64,000 nucleotides of DNA from Neodiprion pinetum (lineage: Eukaryota > Arthropoda > Insecta > Hymenoptera > Diprionidae), in assembly GCF_021155775.2 (NCBI RefSeq), contig NC_060234.1, positions 29,881,026 to 29,945,025 on the forward strand. Direction: 5' to 3'. A program made the position numbers and the translations under genes. Below the pieces are notes generated by a model, which worked only from the letters and a program-made list of their open reading frames with translations, was not told the origin of the DNA and did not search any database. This document shows positions 1 to 12,639 of the stretch, one piece after another. Numbering within the stretch: position 1 is the stretch's first letter; every line of letters starts with the position of its first letter.

Positions 1-117
1 GTCAAGCACTTGCGAACTGGCTCGAGAATCGCGATATCACCAACCCAAACACTCCACGAGGTTTCAATTGAATGGTAGAATATATGTATAATAGACTGTA
101 CATTACATGTGTTGCGT

Positions 118-158
118 GGGGGAGGGGGGGGGGGGGGGGGGGGGGGAGGGGGGGGGGG
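118..158. repeat. Poly-G homopolymer tract
   Basis: This is a 41-nt run of G broken only by A at 123 and 147. It is either a natural G-rich simple repeat, able in principle to form a G-quadruplex, or a length-unreliable assembly tract. The glycine-rich open frame across it is an artefact of the run. Confidence 0.9.
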
Positions 159-159
159 T

Positions 160-663
160 GAAAAATTTGCTAGGTCAAACTGTGAGCATAATTGATGGCT
201 GCTCAAGACTCCAAGGTTATTTCGATGGTCATATAAGTTTATGGTACACGATTCACCGGTGCCCAGTAATGGCGACATCGAGCGAAGCTCAACTTTTGCC
301 AAGTTTTAGGAGAGGATAGCAAAGCTGGCGTTATACAGCGATTTCAGTATGAGCTTGGCACGGGACGTAGGCGCCGGGCGCCGCGACGCTCCGTTTCGAC
401 GTCGCGAGTATTGATCCCGAAGTGGAGTCGCTATCTGAATGGAACCCTCATCCTCTGGCTTTTCCACCCCTGGAAAGCGGGGTCTATTTTCTCCTACCTC
501 CCCATGGGCCTCATCCACGCTGCCACGCTCAACGCGAAACTCATTAGGATGTTTGGTAATGCCTGAATTTTACTGATGCAATCAATTAGGCCCGACGTTG
601 TCAAGCGAGGATGGAAATTTTCCGATTATAAGACAACTGCAAGATCTTCAACGACGAACTCAC
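160..663. other. Non-coding or unassigned, with an exon-like GC-rich block
   Basis: No gene can be named here. Positions 348 to 555 on the plus strand are GC-rich, open in one frame, preceded by an acceptor-like ttcag and followed by a donor-like gtaatg. The translation is basic at its start and hydrophobic later and matches no family I recognise. The minus strand is also open there, so coding is unproven. If the lipase exon at 664 to 1017 is real, part of this stretch is its downstream intron. Confidence 0.4.
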
Positions 664-1017
664 CGTTTTTTATGTCTATCATCTTTGTGTTTGAAATTGT
701 TTCCGAATAGCCGTGGATCAGGATCTTGATGTCTGCATTGACGATGAAATATTCTGACTGAATGATGGCGTCTTTGCTCAGTGGGCGAGGTTTTCCACGT
801 TTTTTTCGCATCACTTTTGAACGAAGAGCTTCCACCTCTTCTGCGGTGTTGAGGTTCAGCAACTCCGATTGATCTTTGTTGTTGCGGGTGTATAGTCGGA
901 ACAGAATGTTTTGGTCGTTCGGAGTTATATGCTCATCGGTCGTCATGCAGTGCCACATCTTAGCCACGTCATTTATCATTTTCATGACGTCTGAATTGTT
1001 GCTAAAAGTTGCTACTT
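664..1017 (-). CDS. Pancreatic-lipase-family protein, single internal exon (partial gene)
   Basis: This is one exon of 118 codons on the minus strand. It has a good acceptor (cattttacag, just above 1017) and a consensus donor (gtgagt, just below 664). The protein has the early landmarks of the pancreatic lipase family: ILFRLYTRNN matches the strand usually read as FYLYTR, and IKILIHGYSETI matches the HG block before the oxyanion region. The Ser of GxSxG and the Asp and His of the triad would lie in later exons at lower coordinates and are not in the window. The open frame reads past the donor to a stop at 626, which I take as intronic. A signal-peptide exon should lie above 1017 but I could not find it. 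An unusual long basic loop (SKVMRKKRGKPRPLSK) sits between the two landmarks. The gene is separate from the complete plus-strand lipase at 23.5 to 31.7 kb. Family assignment is fairly safe, gene structure is not. Confidence 0.6.
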
Positions 1018-1961
1018 CTGTAAAATGAATGGAAAAAAATGGAGAAAACATGTATTTTATTTTAGGTTTGCTACTAGTGCTGATAATAATGATTCATTTT
1101 ACGATGAAGAGAAAGTCCCGCTGACCGGTTCTTTTGTAGTTTAGGAATTGTTTTCTGGATAAGATACGAACCGTAACGGATACACAGAAGTGTGAGGAAA
1201 CCCGGCACGTAAATATTTGTCAGTAAAATCATATTTCAGGTTGAAATTTTCTCACATATTAATACTCATGAACCTCATGAAACTGGTTCACAATTTTTAG
1301 ATTGACAGGTTTCAAGCGAAAACCGATTACGTCTTGTTCAAAGGGTAGAAATGAACGGCCAACTTCAATTCGGTGAGTACATGAACAACAGAGATTTTTA
1401 TAAAATAAAAGAAGTGGCGCGATGAACCAATCGAAAAGGGCGCATCGTGGGTTGTAGGCAATTACTATTTCATTTAATGAAATTTGTCTATGCAAAATGT
1501 TTCACAGAGTGAAAGTGAAATTGAAACATCACCGCTTAATGGTTAAAAAACGGAAATCAAACTGAAATTCAATACAACTTTATAAGATCGTCAAAATTCA
1601 AGATGACAGAGGCGCGGCAATTTATAGGCTTTAGTGACGTGGAAAGATTTTTGGTAATCAAATTTACTTGACAACCTTGGCGTGAAGTTTTTCACCTGTC
1701 AGGCTTAATTCATCTTCCTGACAATTATCTACTGCTCTATGACGCTTGTGCCAGACAGACGATACATTGAAACTTTGGGTGCCAGTCCACATGACTGCGA
1801 AAAATCATACGGAAATTCCTCGCAACGGTTGTTGCGCAGCCACTTAATGTCAACGTCACGATATTTTAACTCAAGCAGCTTGCAGCGTTTTTTCGTTTAT
1901 GCTAAAAGCACACGTCTGGATTACGCTTCTCACTAACATGATAATTACTCCGATTCACTAG
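1018..1961. other. Non-coding interval between lipase exon and unknown gene
   Basis: Only short unsupported open frames are present. The end of the stretch (ctaac branch-like motif near 1931, then ttcactag at 1961) is the acceptor for the next plus-strand exon. The missing 5' exons of both flanking genes may lie here or outside the window. Confidence 0.5.
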
Positions 1962-4900
1962 GTTGCAAGCTACAAGCGTATAACTGGCGGCTGCGAGTTC
2001 GACATCGATAAATATGGACCCTACATTGAGGCGGTTAGGCACGTGTTAGTCCCAAGCCTTGAGAAACAAGTTCTATTCTTCTTGGAGCGCTTCGTTTATA
2101 ATGAAGAATTTCAGCAGTCATCCTATCAGTCCTACTTGAGTAGGTACAGAAAATCGATGCTGACTGCTTACGAAAAGTACAATGAAATCGGTACTTCGAT
2201 CGAGGCTGTGCGGGATATGCTCACCATGGATCACCTAGTGGATTTTTTGTCGCATCCTTTGCTCACAAATAGCAGGTTGACAAGGGTTATTGATGATCTT
2301 GATGCCATGGAAATTGAGAAAAATTGGCTGAGCTACGTCAATGTTCTCAACTATATCAACGAAAAGGATTACTGGGTCTCCACATCTTCTTCTGAGTAGG
2401 TTTTTCGGATCGAGGTGTTCGAACCGGCAATTAATATACCGAGTATCTTTCGCGTAACCTGCATATTTCGTTTGCAAATATTATATATAATATATGTACA
2501 CTTATTTCAGCAGCATTTCCAAGCAGCACAGCAGCTTATGTACATCAAGTCGTGGAAACATGCTCAGCGATGGTAACGCAGAAAAAAGTCCTAACGTTTT
2601 CGGACACACGAGAGGACAAAAAAGGACCAGGAAGCGAACCGTGACCCTCGCTGGCAGGAAACATTACAAATTGGAACGCCTGGCGCAATTGTCAGACAGT
2701 GGATCATTCAGAGTGACGGAGAGTTTGTATGACTTGTTGAAGAATAGCTGGGACTTTGGGTGTATTTTGAAGACGAAGCGAAGATTCAGAAGTAACTGTG
2801 GTGGCCTAAGAAAATCTATTCTTGCAAAGTATCGAAAGAAGCATCGGGAGACTGACTGGAAAAATGAGAATCTAACTCTTTTCATCAGGAAGATGAACGG
2901 AATGGCGACTCCACTGACCGAGAAGGAAAACCAGCGAAACTCGGAAGTCAAAACTTCTTTATTACTGCCTAGCAAAGTCGATCAGTTACTCCGGAAGTTG
3001 GAGAGATTCGACCCATCATTGTACAAGATTCACTGTAGTTGTGTTCGAAGAAAATTTCACACCAAATTGTACAACGTTTGCTCTTGCCTGAATAATTTGC
3101 TTAGCAGAATGAATGGAAAAATGATCAACTCGACGTATTTGGTATGTGAAATCCGGAAAGATTACTTGAATTTTAAACTGAAACGGACACCGCCGCTGAA
3201 GTGCAACTCGTGCCTCTTTTCTGCAAGGGTTATGACTTGCGATGCTTTGGACAAGTGTAAACTCAGGAAAGGTGGTTCGAGGCAACGGTTAATATCTCAG
3301 AGTTTTTGGGCTTCGAAGAAGGCGGATGAACTGTTAACTGGAGGGTTTGTTCACGAGGATTCCTCGAAGGCATGTAAGAGTGAAAATACTGATGTTACCA
3401 AAGACGAGGTTAATACATCAATTGAAATCAGCTGTGATAACTGTGGAGATGGTGTGGGTGATCAAAAGAGTGCAGGTGAGGGCTCGGCATGTGACCTCAA
3501 GGATATCGGAAATTTGAAGCTCAGATATTCTTCTTCGATTAGCGAAGTTCTACAGAAACTCGCATTGTCTCCGTTTCGACTTCAGGAAACTGAACAGAGT
3601 TACAAGCTCAGGTCCAAAATTCGAGACATTGTTCGCTCGCTCATGATTTGTACATGTGAAAAGCCGGTGACGGGACACAAGGCAACACGGTCTATTTCCA
3701 TTCAAGCGATCGTCTCATCATCTTCGCTGGAGGCAATAAAACATGAGAGAAAGGTGCTACCGGTGGAGTCAAAGTCTTCGAAGGCATTGAGTGTGTCTAA
3801 GATTCTATCTTTTGTTGAAAGAAAAATTTTCCCGTCAAAATCTAAGAAAGATCCTGATCGCAAGATACGTCTAGAATGCAAGAGATCGGCACAATTTGTA
3901 CAACGTCCAAAACTACACGGAGCAGTGAAATCTAAGAATGCCTCGACGGCAGAAAATTACCTCAAAGCAAAAGAACAAGGCACAAGATGTAGGAGATCAG
4001 TACGACCTAACAAATCCGTGAAATCCCAGGAATCTTCGTCGTCTAGAGAGGCTGCTAAGCCGAAGCACAAAAGCAAGTTCAAGACCTCCGCTCCAATGTC
4101 AGGAGGGCCATTAAAGTCCAAAGAATTTACAAGCTCGCAAAATTATCCGTTACCAAAAGAACTTTTAGCATCTATAGCTTCTGAAATATCTTATGCTCTA
4201 GCAAGATCAAATTCACCCGTTGATTTTACGAACGCGGATGAACCCGATGACTTGTACGACATTTCCGTCACTGTGGAGATCGAAGAAAGTTCTCAATTAT
4301 CGGACAATGATACAGAATCCGTTTCACGAGACACGCATTTACTTCCGTCAATGAAAAGCGTTAAATTGGGTACGTGCCCAAAATATTTAACTCACGATTC
4401 TTCAGAGAGCACGCCGTCATCGCCGTTATCATCATCGTCGTCATCGTCGAGAAACGAAGTTATAGTGCGCGATAATTTCACGACTATGAACAAATCAATG
4501 AGGCCTAGTAGCCATCGGGGTACAATTTCCGCCGATTCTTATGACCGCATGAGATGTCTGATCAGACAAAAGGTGTGCAAAAAATTATCGGACACAGATA
4601 GCTGCCGACCAAATTCTTCGAAGACGGTTGTTTCTACTGGAAAATATTATTTCAGTATTCCCAGTTCAAAGACGAGTCGAGATCGTTTGAAGCATAAAAT
4701 ATCTGAATCCCCTTCAACCTCCCACGACAGTCTACGACTTCCGGTCTCCAACCCCTGTCGACATATGCCTGGAAGATCACCATCCAGTTCGTCCCAGAGC
4801 CGTGAAAGCTCATCCAGAAAAATCCCAGACAGCTACTGCGTTGAGATTGAAAACGAAGATTGCACACAATCATCAGTAGCTGTAACCTTCGATAATAATT

Positions 4901-5667
4901 CTACGTACGGATGTGTACAGGACAGATTAGCAAATAGGCACCTCAAGGATATCATTAATGATTACTCAGATGAAGCTGAGGATTCCTCGAGACATCTGGA
5001 TGACGAGTCCCATATTTGCCGCTACCGATCGACTCGGGTGAATGATTTTCGGCCTTGTATCGACGAGAAATTAAAGAATGGTACCAGTAGATACTGCAAT
5101 CTCGGAATTAGCAGCGAAGAGAACAGTGAAAGCTTTGGTCGGACGATGCCGACAGATGACGACACGTCTGCTAACATCGGTATGATTAATGACTCGATAG
5201 AGCATTCCGACTATTATCATCCCGGGTTGAAATCCTCAAAGAGCTACGTTGTCGGAAGCGCCATGGTTCAGAACATTCAAAGATTCAATGACTGTCAGAG
5301 GTTTGAAAAAGTTGGATACACTCGTCGAGCTGCAGGTTGGTCCACATGTACCATTAGATCATCAAGTTTGTGGGACTGTCGAATAGATGATCCACCGAGT
5401 AATCATCGTCCAAACGTAAGGGACAACAGATGCGAGTGGCCGCAGCAGAAGACCTTGAGTATATTCGAGAAGTACAAAAAGGGATTCCGAATCATCGATC
5501 GAACTCTTCGAGTCAAGTTACTGCAGTACGTTGATTTGTGCAAAAATGCAAAGAACAGCTTCCAAAAGCAGGTCTGTCTCGATGATATGTGCGAAGCCAG
5601 CAGAACTTCCATTCTGCCCAGTGACTCGAGGAGGTATAAGTATAGTGGCGTATATTTTGGTGGCTGA
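1962..5667 (+). CDS. Unrecognised large basic Ser-rich protein, last two exons (5' end missing)
   Basis: Two exons are visible: 1962 to 2395 and 2511 to 5667 (stop TGA at 5665). They join across a 115-nt intron with donor GA|gtaggt and acceptor ttatttcag. The join skips the TAG at 2397 and keeps frame, giving 1196 visible codons. The first exon starts in phase 0 with no in-frame initiator, so upstream exons are missing. Its product looks helical (a block around EKQVLFFLERFVYNEEF). The second exon is much longer and looks disordered: a basic patch (GQKRTRKRTVT) near its start, scattered Cys pairs in the first third (CSCVRR, CNSCLF, CDNCGD), a Ser run at about 4420 to 4455, many Ser-Lys and acidic Ser-Asp stretches, and a more structured tail near IFEKYKKGFRIIDRTLRVKLLQ. 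I know no family with this layout. A nuclear or cytoskeletal scaffold role would be a guess. The long clean frame makes real coding very likely. Confidence 0.8.
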
Positions 5668-6093
5668 TAAAAAAAGCTAATCAGTTGATTGTTCCAACTC
5701 TTGAGACTTGAGGTATAGCGAAGTACTGAAAGCTTTCGGTAAATTAAGGTAAACACGTCTACTCATCGTATAAACGCTTGTCCATCTAGATGAAGATCCA
5801 GTATTTAAGATAAAGTAGGGTACGATTGTACATTCTGAGGATGATGACGCTTTTTTGGTTACTTAACGTCTTCATTGGGATTACGGGTCACAGTTACCTC
5901 TTTTCGCCTGAGCAGCAGATTCAATTGGTTCTGTGAAGAATGCCTTAGATTTGTATTTACCAGTCTCTGTAATAATTTTTGGTGATTTCCATTTGGTTTT
6001 ACGAATAAACGAATTGTAATAAGAACTATCTAATTACATACCTGTTACTCAATGCTTGTATATAATTAATGAGAACAAAATTCGAACCTGCAA

Positions 6094-6099
6094 AATAAA
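6094..6099 (+). other. Candidate poly(A) signal for the unknown gene
   Basis: An AATAAA lies about 430 nt after the stop at 5667. Further AATAAA-like sites occur around 6270 to 6285. Either could end the transcript. Confidence 0.45.
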
Positions 6100-6989
6100 T
6101 GTCATTTTTCTGTAGAAAACACAATTACATTACATTAATCTGTTTTACTGCCGATGTATAACATACCACTAAATTTTGTAATATTACGCGATCGTTAGAT
6201 AGTGTCACATACTGACTTATGAAACATGTTTTACCGTCCATTCCTGAAAAAAGTTTTCAGATGTTGTGGCTAATAAATAAAAATAAACCTGTACCTTTAC
6301 CATTTTTGATTCTTACATTTCAATTTCATTGAAGCTATTGTATCTGCGATGATGAAATATTCATTGGTTTTTTTGAAAAGGCCATTGGGCAGGCAATGGC
6401 ACATTCTGTGGCAAGGGCTTGCGGTAATGGGTTGGGGATATACATTAAACCGGGGCTCAAGGCGTGCACGATACAGAGTAGCCGGTACCACATCACATCG
6501 TGAAACGACTACGTGTGTCTGATCCTACTTTATACCTCGGTTTATCATTTCTTTAGCAAATCGTATGGCTCACTCAATTTCTTCTCTTCCTCATTTCACT
6601 CATATTACCTGAAAAGGCAGCTTGTCTAAATGAATTAATGCCTGATTAATCTTGGTAAACGTGACCATTACTAATTGGGTAAGAAACACTGACGATTATC
6701 TACTGAATACCTGGAGTATTTACTTGCAATTCAAATGAATATTCTTGACAATTGATCAATTGGTTTAAAATAGAAGCTAACTCGATAGTGCCAGAATTCT
6801 TCGGATTTGGCATATATTGTAGTTTGTGAAATTTACTTGACTTAAATTCATGTGGTACTTCGTTAAATGGACTTGTATCTTGACCGCAGCTTTTCGAGCG
6901 TCGTTAAACGAGATCAGTATTGCAAGAAGCGTGTGAATAACAGAAGATAGAAGTAGAAATCCTATCGTCAATTACATTAACCAGACGTC

Positions 6990-7380
6990 ACTGATTGTGA
7001 GCGATAAAAACTAGCGCACGTTTCATCTCCCAACGTTTCGCGCATAGCAATAATGAAAGCTTCGCGGCGGTGAAATATGAGATATTGAGGGCAAAGCAGG
7101 GTGGAAGTAAGGCACACAAGCTACAGCGGTAGCAGCAATAGCGGCACCGGCAGCATCCAGCATCCAGCATCCCTCGAGGCAGATCGATGTTTCCCAGCAA
7201 CCGCGGAGGGCGCCTCTCTACCCGCTCTGACTGTGTTTGTAACAATGGACTTAGCTCCTAACGTGTAGCGATGGGCATGAACCCGCGGCGAACCCAACGG
7301 TTCAAACATTCTATTCCTGTATTGGGGTGGTCGAGTTACACTTTCGTCGCGTTCGCATCGGCGATCAATTCCATATGACG
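6990..7380. promoter_or_regulatory. CpG-rich patch, possible promoter
   Basis: This patch is richer in G, C and CpG than the AT-rich sequence around it. It holds a short GCAGCATCCAGCATCCAGCATCC tandem at about 7150 to 7172. Open frames on the minus strand look like composition effects. It could be a promoter or 5' leader; nothing fixes the direction. Confidence 0.3.
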
Positions 7381-9599
7381 AATGTCTCCAATAGAGACAC
7401 TAAATATAAAAAATAAGTCTCATTCTGACAAGAAAAAAGGTTGCAAGTACCGTAATAATTTCACAGAAAACAGCGAAGTCTGAATCCTCCTACCAAGCAG
7501 TTTTAAGTAGTAACGCATTTGGTGGTCGGACGTTCAGACACCGGAAAACTGGCTGTGGCGGAAAGGCGTTTGCAGGTTTCTTGATTTGATTTCGCCGAGA
7601 GATAGGCGAACCACGTCACGATTGGTCAGCCTTGAATGATGAGAAAAATCCTTTTCGCACCCGCTGCACAACCGATGCTATCGATAACGCGGTTTTTGAT
7701 TAAAGAAATACAGTAAAAAAAGTTATGCTACTCTGTGAAGCGTGTCACTCTGTTTGTATGGTTCACTTGGCAATAAGGAATTGAAAAAGTATCGACACTT
7801 GCTTTTAGCGTTGAACACCACTCGGTCACAAGTTGGAGTACTTCTGGCGCAGAAGTATGGACCGTGTCTTACACGCACTGTATTTTCGGAGGCGTGACTT
7901 CGAACGCAGGCCGATGAAAGAATACGATTGTTTGCTTCTAACCATCGCTCCGGATGTTCCTAATGTCAAGGGGATCGTTTCCATGAGAGGAGAAAGGTCT
8001 CTTTAAGATTTAAAGAGTGTGGTTTGTAATCGATCAGCTTTACATCGATTACGGTCTCTAGTCCAGAGTGGAAAATGAACCTCAAATTTCCTTGTTCCTA
8101 CGGTTAATGCGAAGCTCAAAGGTCCGTAATATTCGGCAAATCAAAGCTCGGAAATTTGTAATTTTACGCACCAATAGTAACCGTTCTGTTTGTATCTCGT
8201 GCGCGGCAATACCGTTGACGTATCAGAGTTTTCATTCCTTCGGTTCAGCTCATTTCCCGGAAGCACTTTTTTCACTCCTTCGAGCTCACAAATCTTAGAA
8301 TCTTCTCAATGAGACTTACGGAATTCTCCTTTTTTGCACAAATAATCTTCGTTTTAACGAGCTTTGGTCTGACCTCATTCTAAAATTAGTATCTAAGTAG
8401 GTTCCCAAAAACGCGCAGTAAATAAAAGGTATCTCACTCTTTGTGCCGCATCTGTGTTCGCAAAATGCCACTTCCAGCGTTTCTTTTTCGCTGCTCATTA
8501 GTAAGACCCTGTGAACTTGGATAATTTCACCTGTTCCATCCTTTGTTTGCACGGTAAAGAACTGTTAATCACTGTTACCATACGCTGTGGGAACAAACAT
8601 CGTTTGATCTTTGTCCCGTAACTCGGGTGAATCGACTAAGTCAGTCTCACAGTTTCACCCTTGTCGATGAACAGGCAATCCCCCTCGGCGGATAGTGAAA
8701 AAAATTTGGATAAAATTTTCTTTCTGCCTTACATGACCAGTAATACCGCACGATGTCGTGAGTTGTTCTCAGTAGATATTTCTAGTGGCCAATGTCGATG
8801 ATCAGGTTACTCGTTACCTTACGGAACAATGCACGGCGAACTCGCTGTAAGTGACAAATGCGAACGTCATCAGGATAATACAAGTGTAGAGCACAAGCGT
8901 GCCTCGATACCTTAGATGCAGGATCAGATTAACCTTTATCGCAAAAATCGTAATTGATAAGGGTAAAAAATTTTGTTATTTTCTCAGCTTATACATAGAG
9001 TAAGGTTTGGAATTGTAGGTTCGCTTTATTTTAACGAATTGGGAAAGAAGTATTTTTGAAATATCGCAAGTACCGAGTGCAAAATACACAAAGAATCTTA
9101 AATTGCATATCGTCATGCATGAATGGCACAGAAATAAACGAAATTATATTTTTAGAAATCACAGCAAAACTGTCACACGTTTACCGCGTCAGCAAACGTT
9201 AAATTATGCCAGGATCCTTCGCCTTCCCATTTCGCTGACACCGTACTCGAATGCTCCCTTAATGTTAGGGGAAAAGTCAGTGCTTGACGATAAAGACTGC
9301 ATTTGATGGTTCGCCCGCTGAAGAGGTCAGTTTGAATCGATGCCGGGATCAAAACCGCTGCAAAAGGCGGCCAACCGTCTGCAACCGAACTGCGCGTGAA
9401 CGAGGTCGAAACCTTTTCATACCCCTCTTGATGCCGGATCGAGGGAAGTGATTACCAAGTTCACCGAGTCATTCTTATTCAGCGGATCATGACAACCGTT
9501 AAGATATCCGGCAGATTTCAAAGTTCGTTAAAACGGCCTGCAGCAAGCGGTTGGAAATTGATCGGAAATCGGTTATGTTTTCCCTGCAAACAGTGCGGC

Positions 9600-9890
9600 C
9601 GCATCAAGCGTAACGCACTTTGATGCGATAACTCCGTTTGATTATTACTTTATCATTACCATTGTTATTATTCGGAATAAAATCAGTGCCCCGCCTTCCA
9701 CCCGCCGATTGGCCGGCTATATCGATGCGTCGCGGCTCCGGGCGAATACGCGTACAAGGGATGCGCGGGCGCTTCGTGCCCGACGGCGCTCGCCGTCCCG
9801 ACGCCCACGACCCGTCGACGACGGTTCTTCGTCGCGTGCCCCGCGGTTTCGAACCCACTACCGCCCGTTACGATATCTGGACATAATTAT
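9600..9890 (+). promoter_or_regulatory. CpG-rich block ending in a donor, possible 5' leader exon of Vglut
   Basis: This block is strongly CpG-rich (many CGACG and GCGCG steps) in AT-rich surroundings and ends at 9890 with a consensus donor, gtgagttctg. Open frames on both strands carry no recognisable domain, as expected of a GC-rich leader. The next plus-strand gene is Vglut, whose first coding exon has an acceptor at 12581, so a leader exon joined over about 2.7 kb is plausible. The link to Vglut is inference. Confidence 0.4.
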
Positions 9891-12639
9891 TGGTGAGTTC
9901 TGTTGTTTTTTTTTTGTCTTTTTGTTGAGATAGTTCACTCACATGTCACCAGTGCGTGTCGAATAATGTTTTTGTGATTTGTTTTTTTTTTTACTTTTGT
10001 TTAATTTTCTTATTGTGGGTGGTACCGAGCTAAAATACCCCTATGATATAAGGTGGTCTCCATTTACTTAATTTAAAATAGTGGTGAAATTTTTTTCAAT
10101 TCTCTTTGTCGATCAGTTTTTATGGTTAAAGTTTACCCCGATCTTTTAATATATTTTCCAATTTGCATCCTTTCCCAGAAAAAAGTGACTCCTATGAAAA
10201 CGCTCTTGCTTCGTTGAATCGATATAAATTTAGTTTGTAAATTGGTGTTATCCTCAGGTATGTGACTGAATTTTAGTGATAAGAATGGAACGACAATCGG
10301 TCAAATGTTACATCGTTGCGTTATACACATTTTTCTTTTGTCTGAAGAATTATGGTCGTGAGTAAAGAATTTTTCATTAGATACTATCTGATGTGCAAGG
10401 TTCCTGTGCATAAGCACCTGGGCTATAACTCTTATTTTCTCACCTTCGTTTACACAAGAAGTTCGCTTCGAATCATAGAAGTGTGCATTTTCTAGCTAAT
10501 TTCCTCAATTGAACTCTTGGAGACGCGGAATGCAAGGTTCAGGATTTTGTTGAAAGTAGGAAAGTAAAACGCGTGTGAACTAGTTCTGGGTATTTGTTAA
10601 GATTAGAATATATAATGTTTCGAATTCTTCGCATTTACTAACAGGATTCATGTCTACTGTAATGATAGGTCATGTCAAACTTCGTTTTCATACCGTTCTG
10701 CGAAGTAAAACGCTCCGCCATTTTGCACGGGAATGAATAAGTGGCTGGTAAAGAGGCAAAGCACGTCGAAGGTTCAAGATTTCCGATGTAACTCCGCGAT
10801 CGAATTTTTATCTTAGCTTCCATAGCGGCTTTCTCAACGTTTTTGTTTTATAAAAAAAAAAAAACAGAGAAATTACACACGCTATAATAGAAGTTTAATT
10901 AGGGGTTCGATTAAAAAACATCACACCGGACACCTAATATTCCAATTATCGACTTAAGAAACGAGGATAAGAACGGATACGGAATGGCAGTGGCAACGGA
11001 CGATCTAATCTCTTAATGCACGGGACTTCCGGTTGGGCATTGTTCGGAGTCCATTAGCTCGGTTCACCCTCGGTGCCATCAGATCGGTTAAAATCGCCGT
11101 CCCCTACGCCGACTCGACGCACGTGCCAAGCATTTTGTGCCATTTCGCTGACACGTGTGTCCCTGCGATAATAGCACAGCTAACATCATGGCAAGCATTG
11201 TTCAGCGACATGAATCATTTCTTTTCCAAAAAAGAGGCTCAGCAGAGAAAAGAACGAAAAAGGGAGAAGCAAAACTGATTCAGGTTAACGTCGGCTTGAA
11301 GCAAGGCGTCGAAAATCATTTCGTATAAAATTTTCGCAAAAGTTAGCGTGGTTACGTGAGATTTAACTGCGCGAAAAAGCAAGAATGAATAAATATGTGA
11401 AAACGGTGAGAAGATAATCGATTGAATTCAGTGCACGAATATCATTTTTTCATTTTGGTCAGGCAATTGAACGACCAAGGTGGTCTAGCGGAGCTTTTAG
11501 CCTCCCCCGAAGCTCTCCGTTGTCTTCACGTAGTTTTCTACCCTCCGAAGATCTTCCCTAGAGAGTTCGCGGATTAAGGATGGAGAGGCTGCCACTCCAA
11601 ATAAACACCCTTAAACCCCCTCGTTCTCGTCCTAGTCCTCACCCTCGGCCTCGTGCCGTCTTTCTCGCAGCGATAGTCTATCTACACGGTGGTTCACACA
11701 GTTTACTTTAAGCTAGTAGCTGTTCCTGGTCTTGGATCCAATGGATGTAACTCATAACTGGAACCATGACAAATAGTTATATTACCACCCTCGCATAGTT
11801 TTAGGCACAAACACCCGAACGTAGTCCTACGAAATTTTGCCTAAGCTCAATAAATCCGATGAAAATCAGTAACTCACTTTTCCTATTCTCTGTGGTCGAA
11901 TGTGAATCGCAATGTCGAGAGTAGATGAATAGATAAATGATGTAGGAGCGCGCTTTCATCGCGTTGAAAGCTTGTGGTACTGTCACTCCGAAGTGTAGAA
12001 ATTATTTTGAATTTGTAGTGTCGATTGTCACGGTGTCGACGGCTGAATTATCTTCACATAGAGTAATTAGCTTTACATGGAGTAACACCAGTTTCACATA
12101 CACGCGATGCACACAGATGCACGTTTTTCTTCCGCCACCCCGTGTGTGAGCATTCTCAATCTCGCGCAGGCCGGAGATATTGGAAAATGCAGGAATAGCG
12201 CTTTTGCCCGTCTTTGAGACACGCGTTGCTGCTTATATCACTCCATTTCCTCTGTTATTACCGGAGGATTTGACAGCTCTGACGTTATTGCGTCGGAGAA
12301 AAATGCGACCATTTATGATCGGCCTTGTTGTATAATATTTTCGGTAATGATGGTGCGAAGTTAAAAATAAATAAAACATTGTGATCGAAGCAGAACCGAA
12401 GTGTTGGAAAACGGACTTGCAATAATAATTATCGAAAGTTTACATTTTTCCATCCCCAACAATAGTTCGACTATTTTCGAACAAGTGCTTCTCAAAATAG
12501 TTAAAAAATGATGTCACCGAGATTCTTTATTTGGAGAATCAATTTTGTGATTACATGTTTTCTCGTTACTGTGAATTTCAGGGGCTGCAAGGTAATAACA
12601 CAATCATCACGGCAATAAGGCAACCCCAATAATTGCAAA

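Larger units (their letters stand above)
5668..12581. other. Intergenic / upstream region of Vglut
   Basis: No protein-coding exon could be supported across about 6.9 kb. Short open frames here have no family resemblance and low-complexity or random composition. The region likely holds the 3' UTR of the unknown gene at its left end, and promoters and leader exons of Vglut at its right end. Two CpG-rich patches are listed separately. Confidence 0.6.

Noticed and set aside
107..319. Gly-rich 70-aa open frame
   Set aside because: It is the poly-G tract read as codons.
2235..5756. Minus-strand frames opposite the large Ser-rich gene
   Set aside because: They are shadows of a 3.2-kb plus-strand frame, with no motif of their own.
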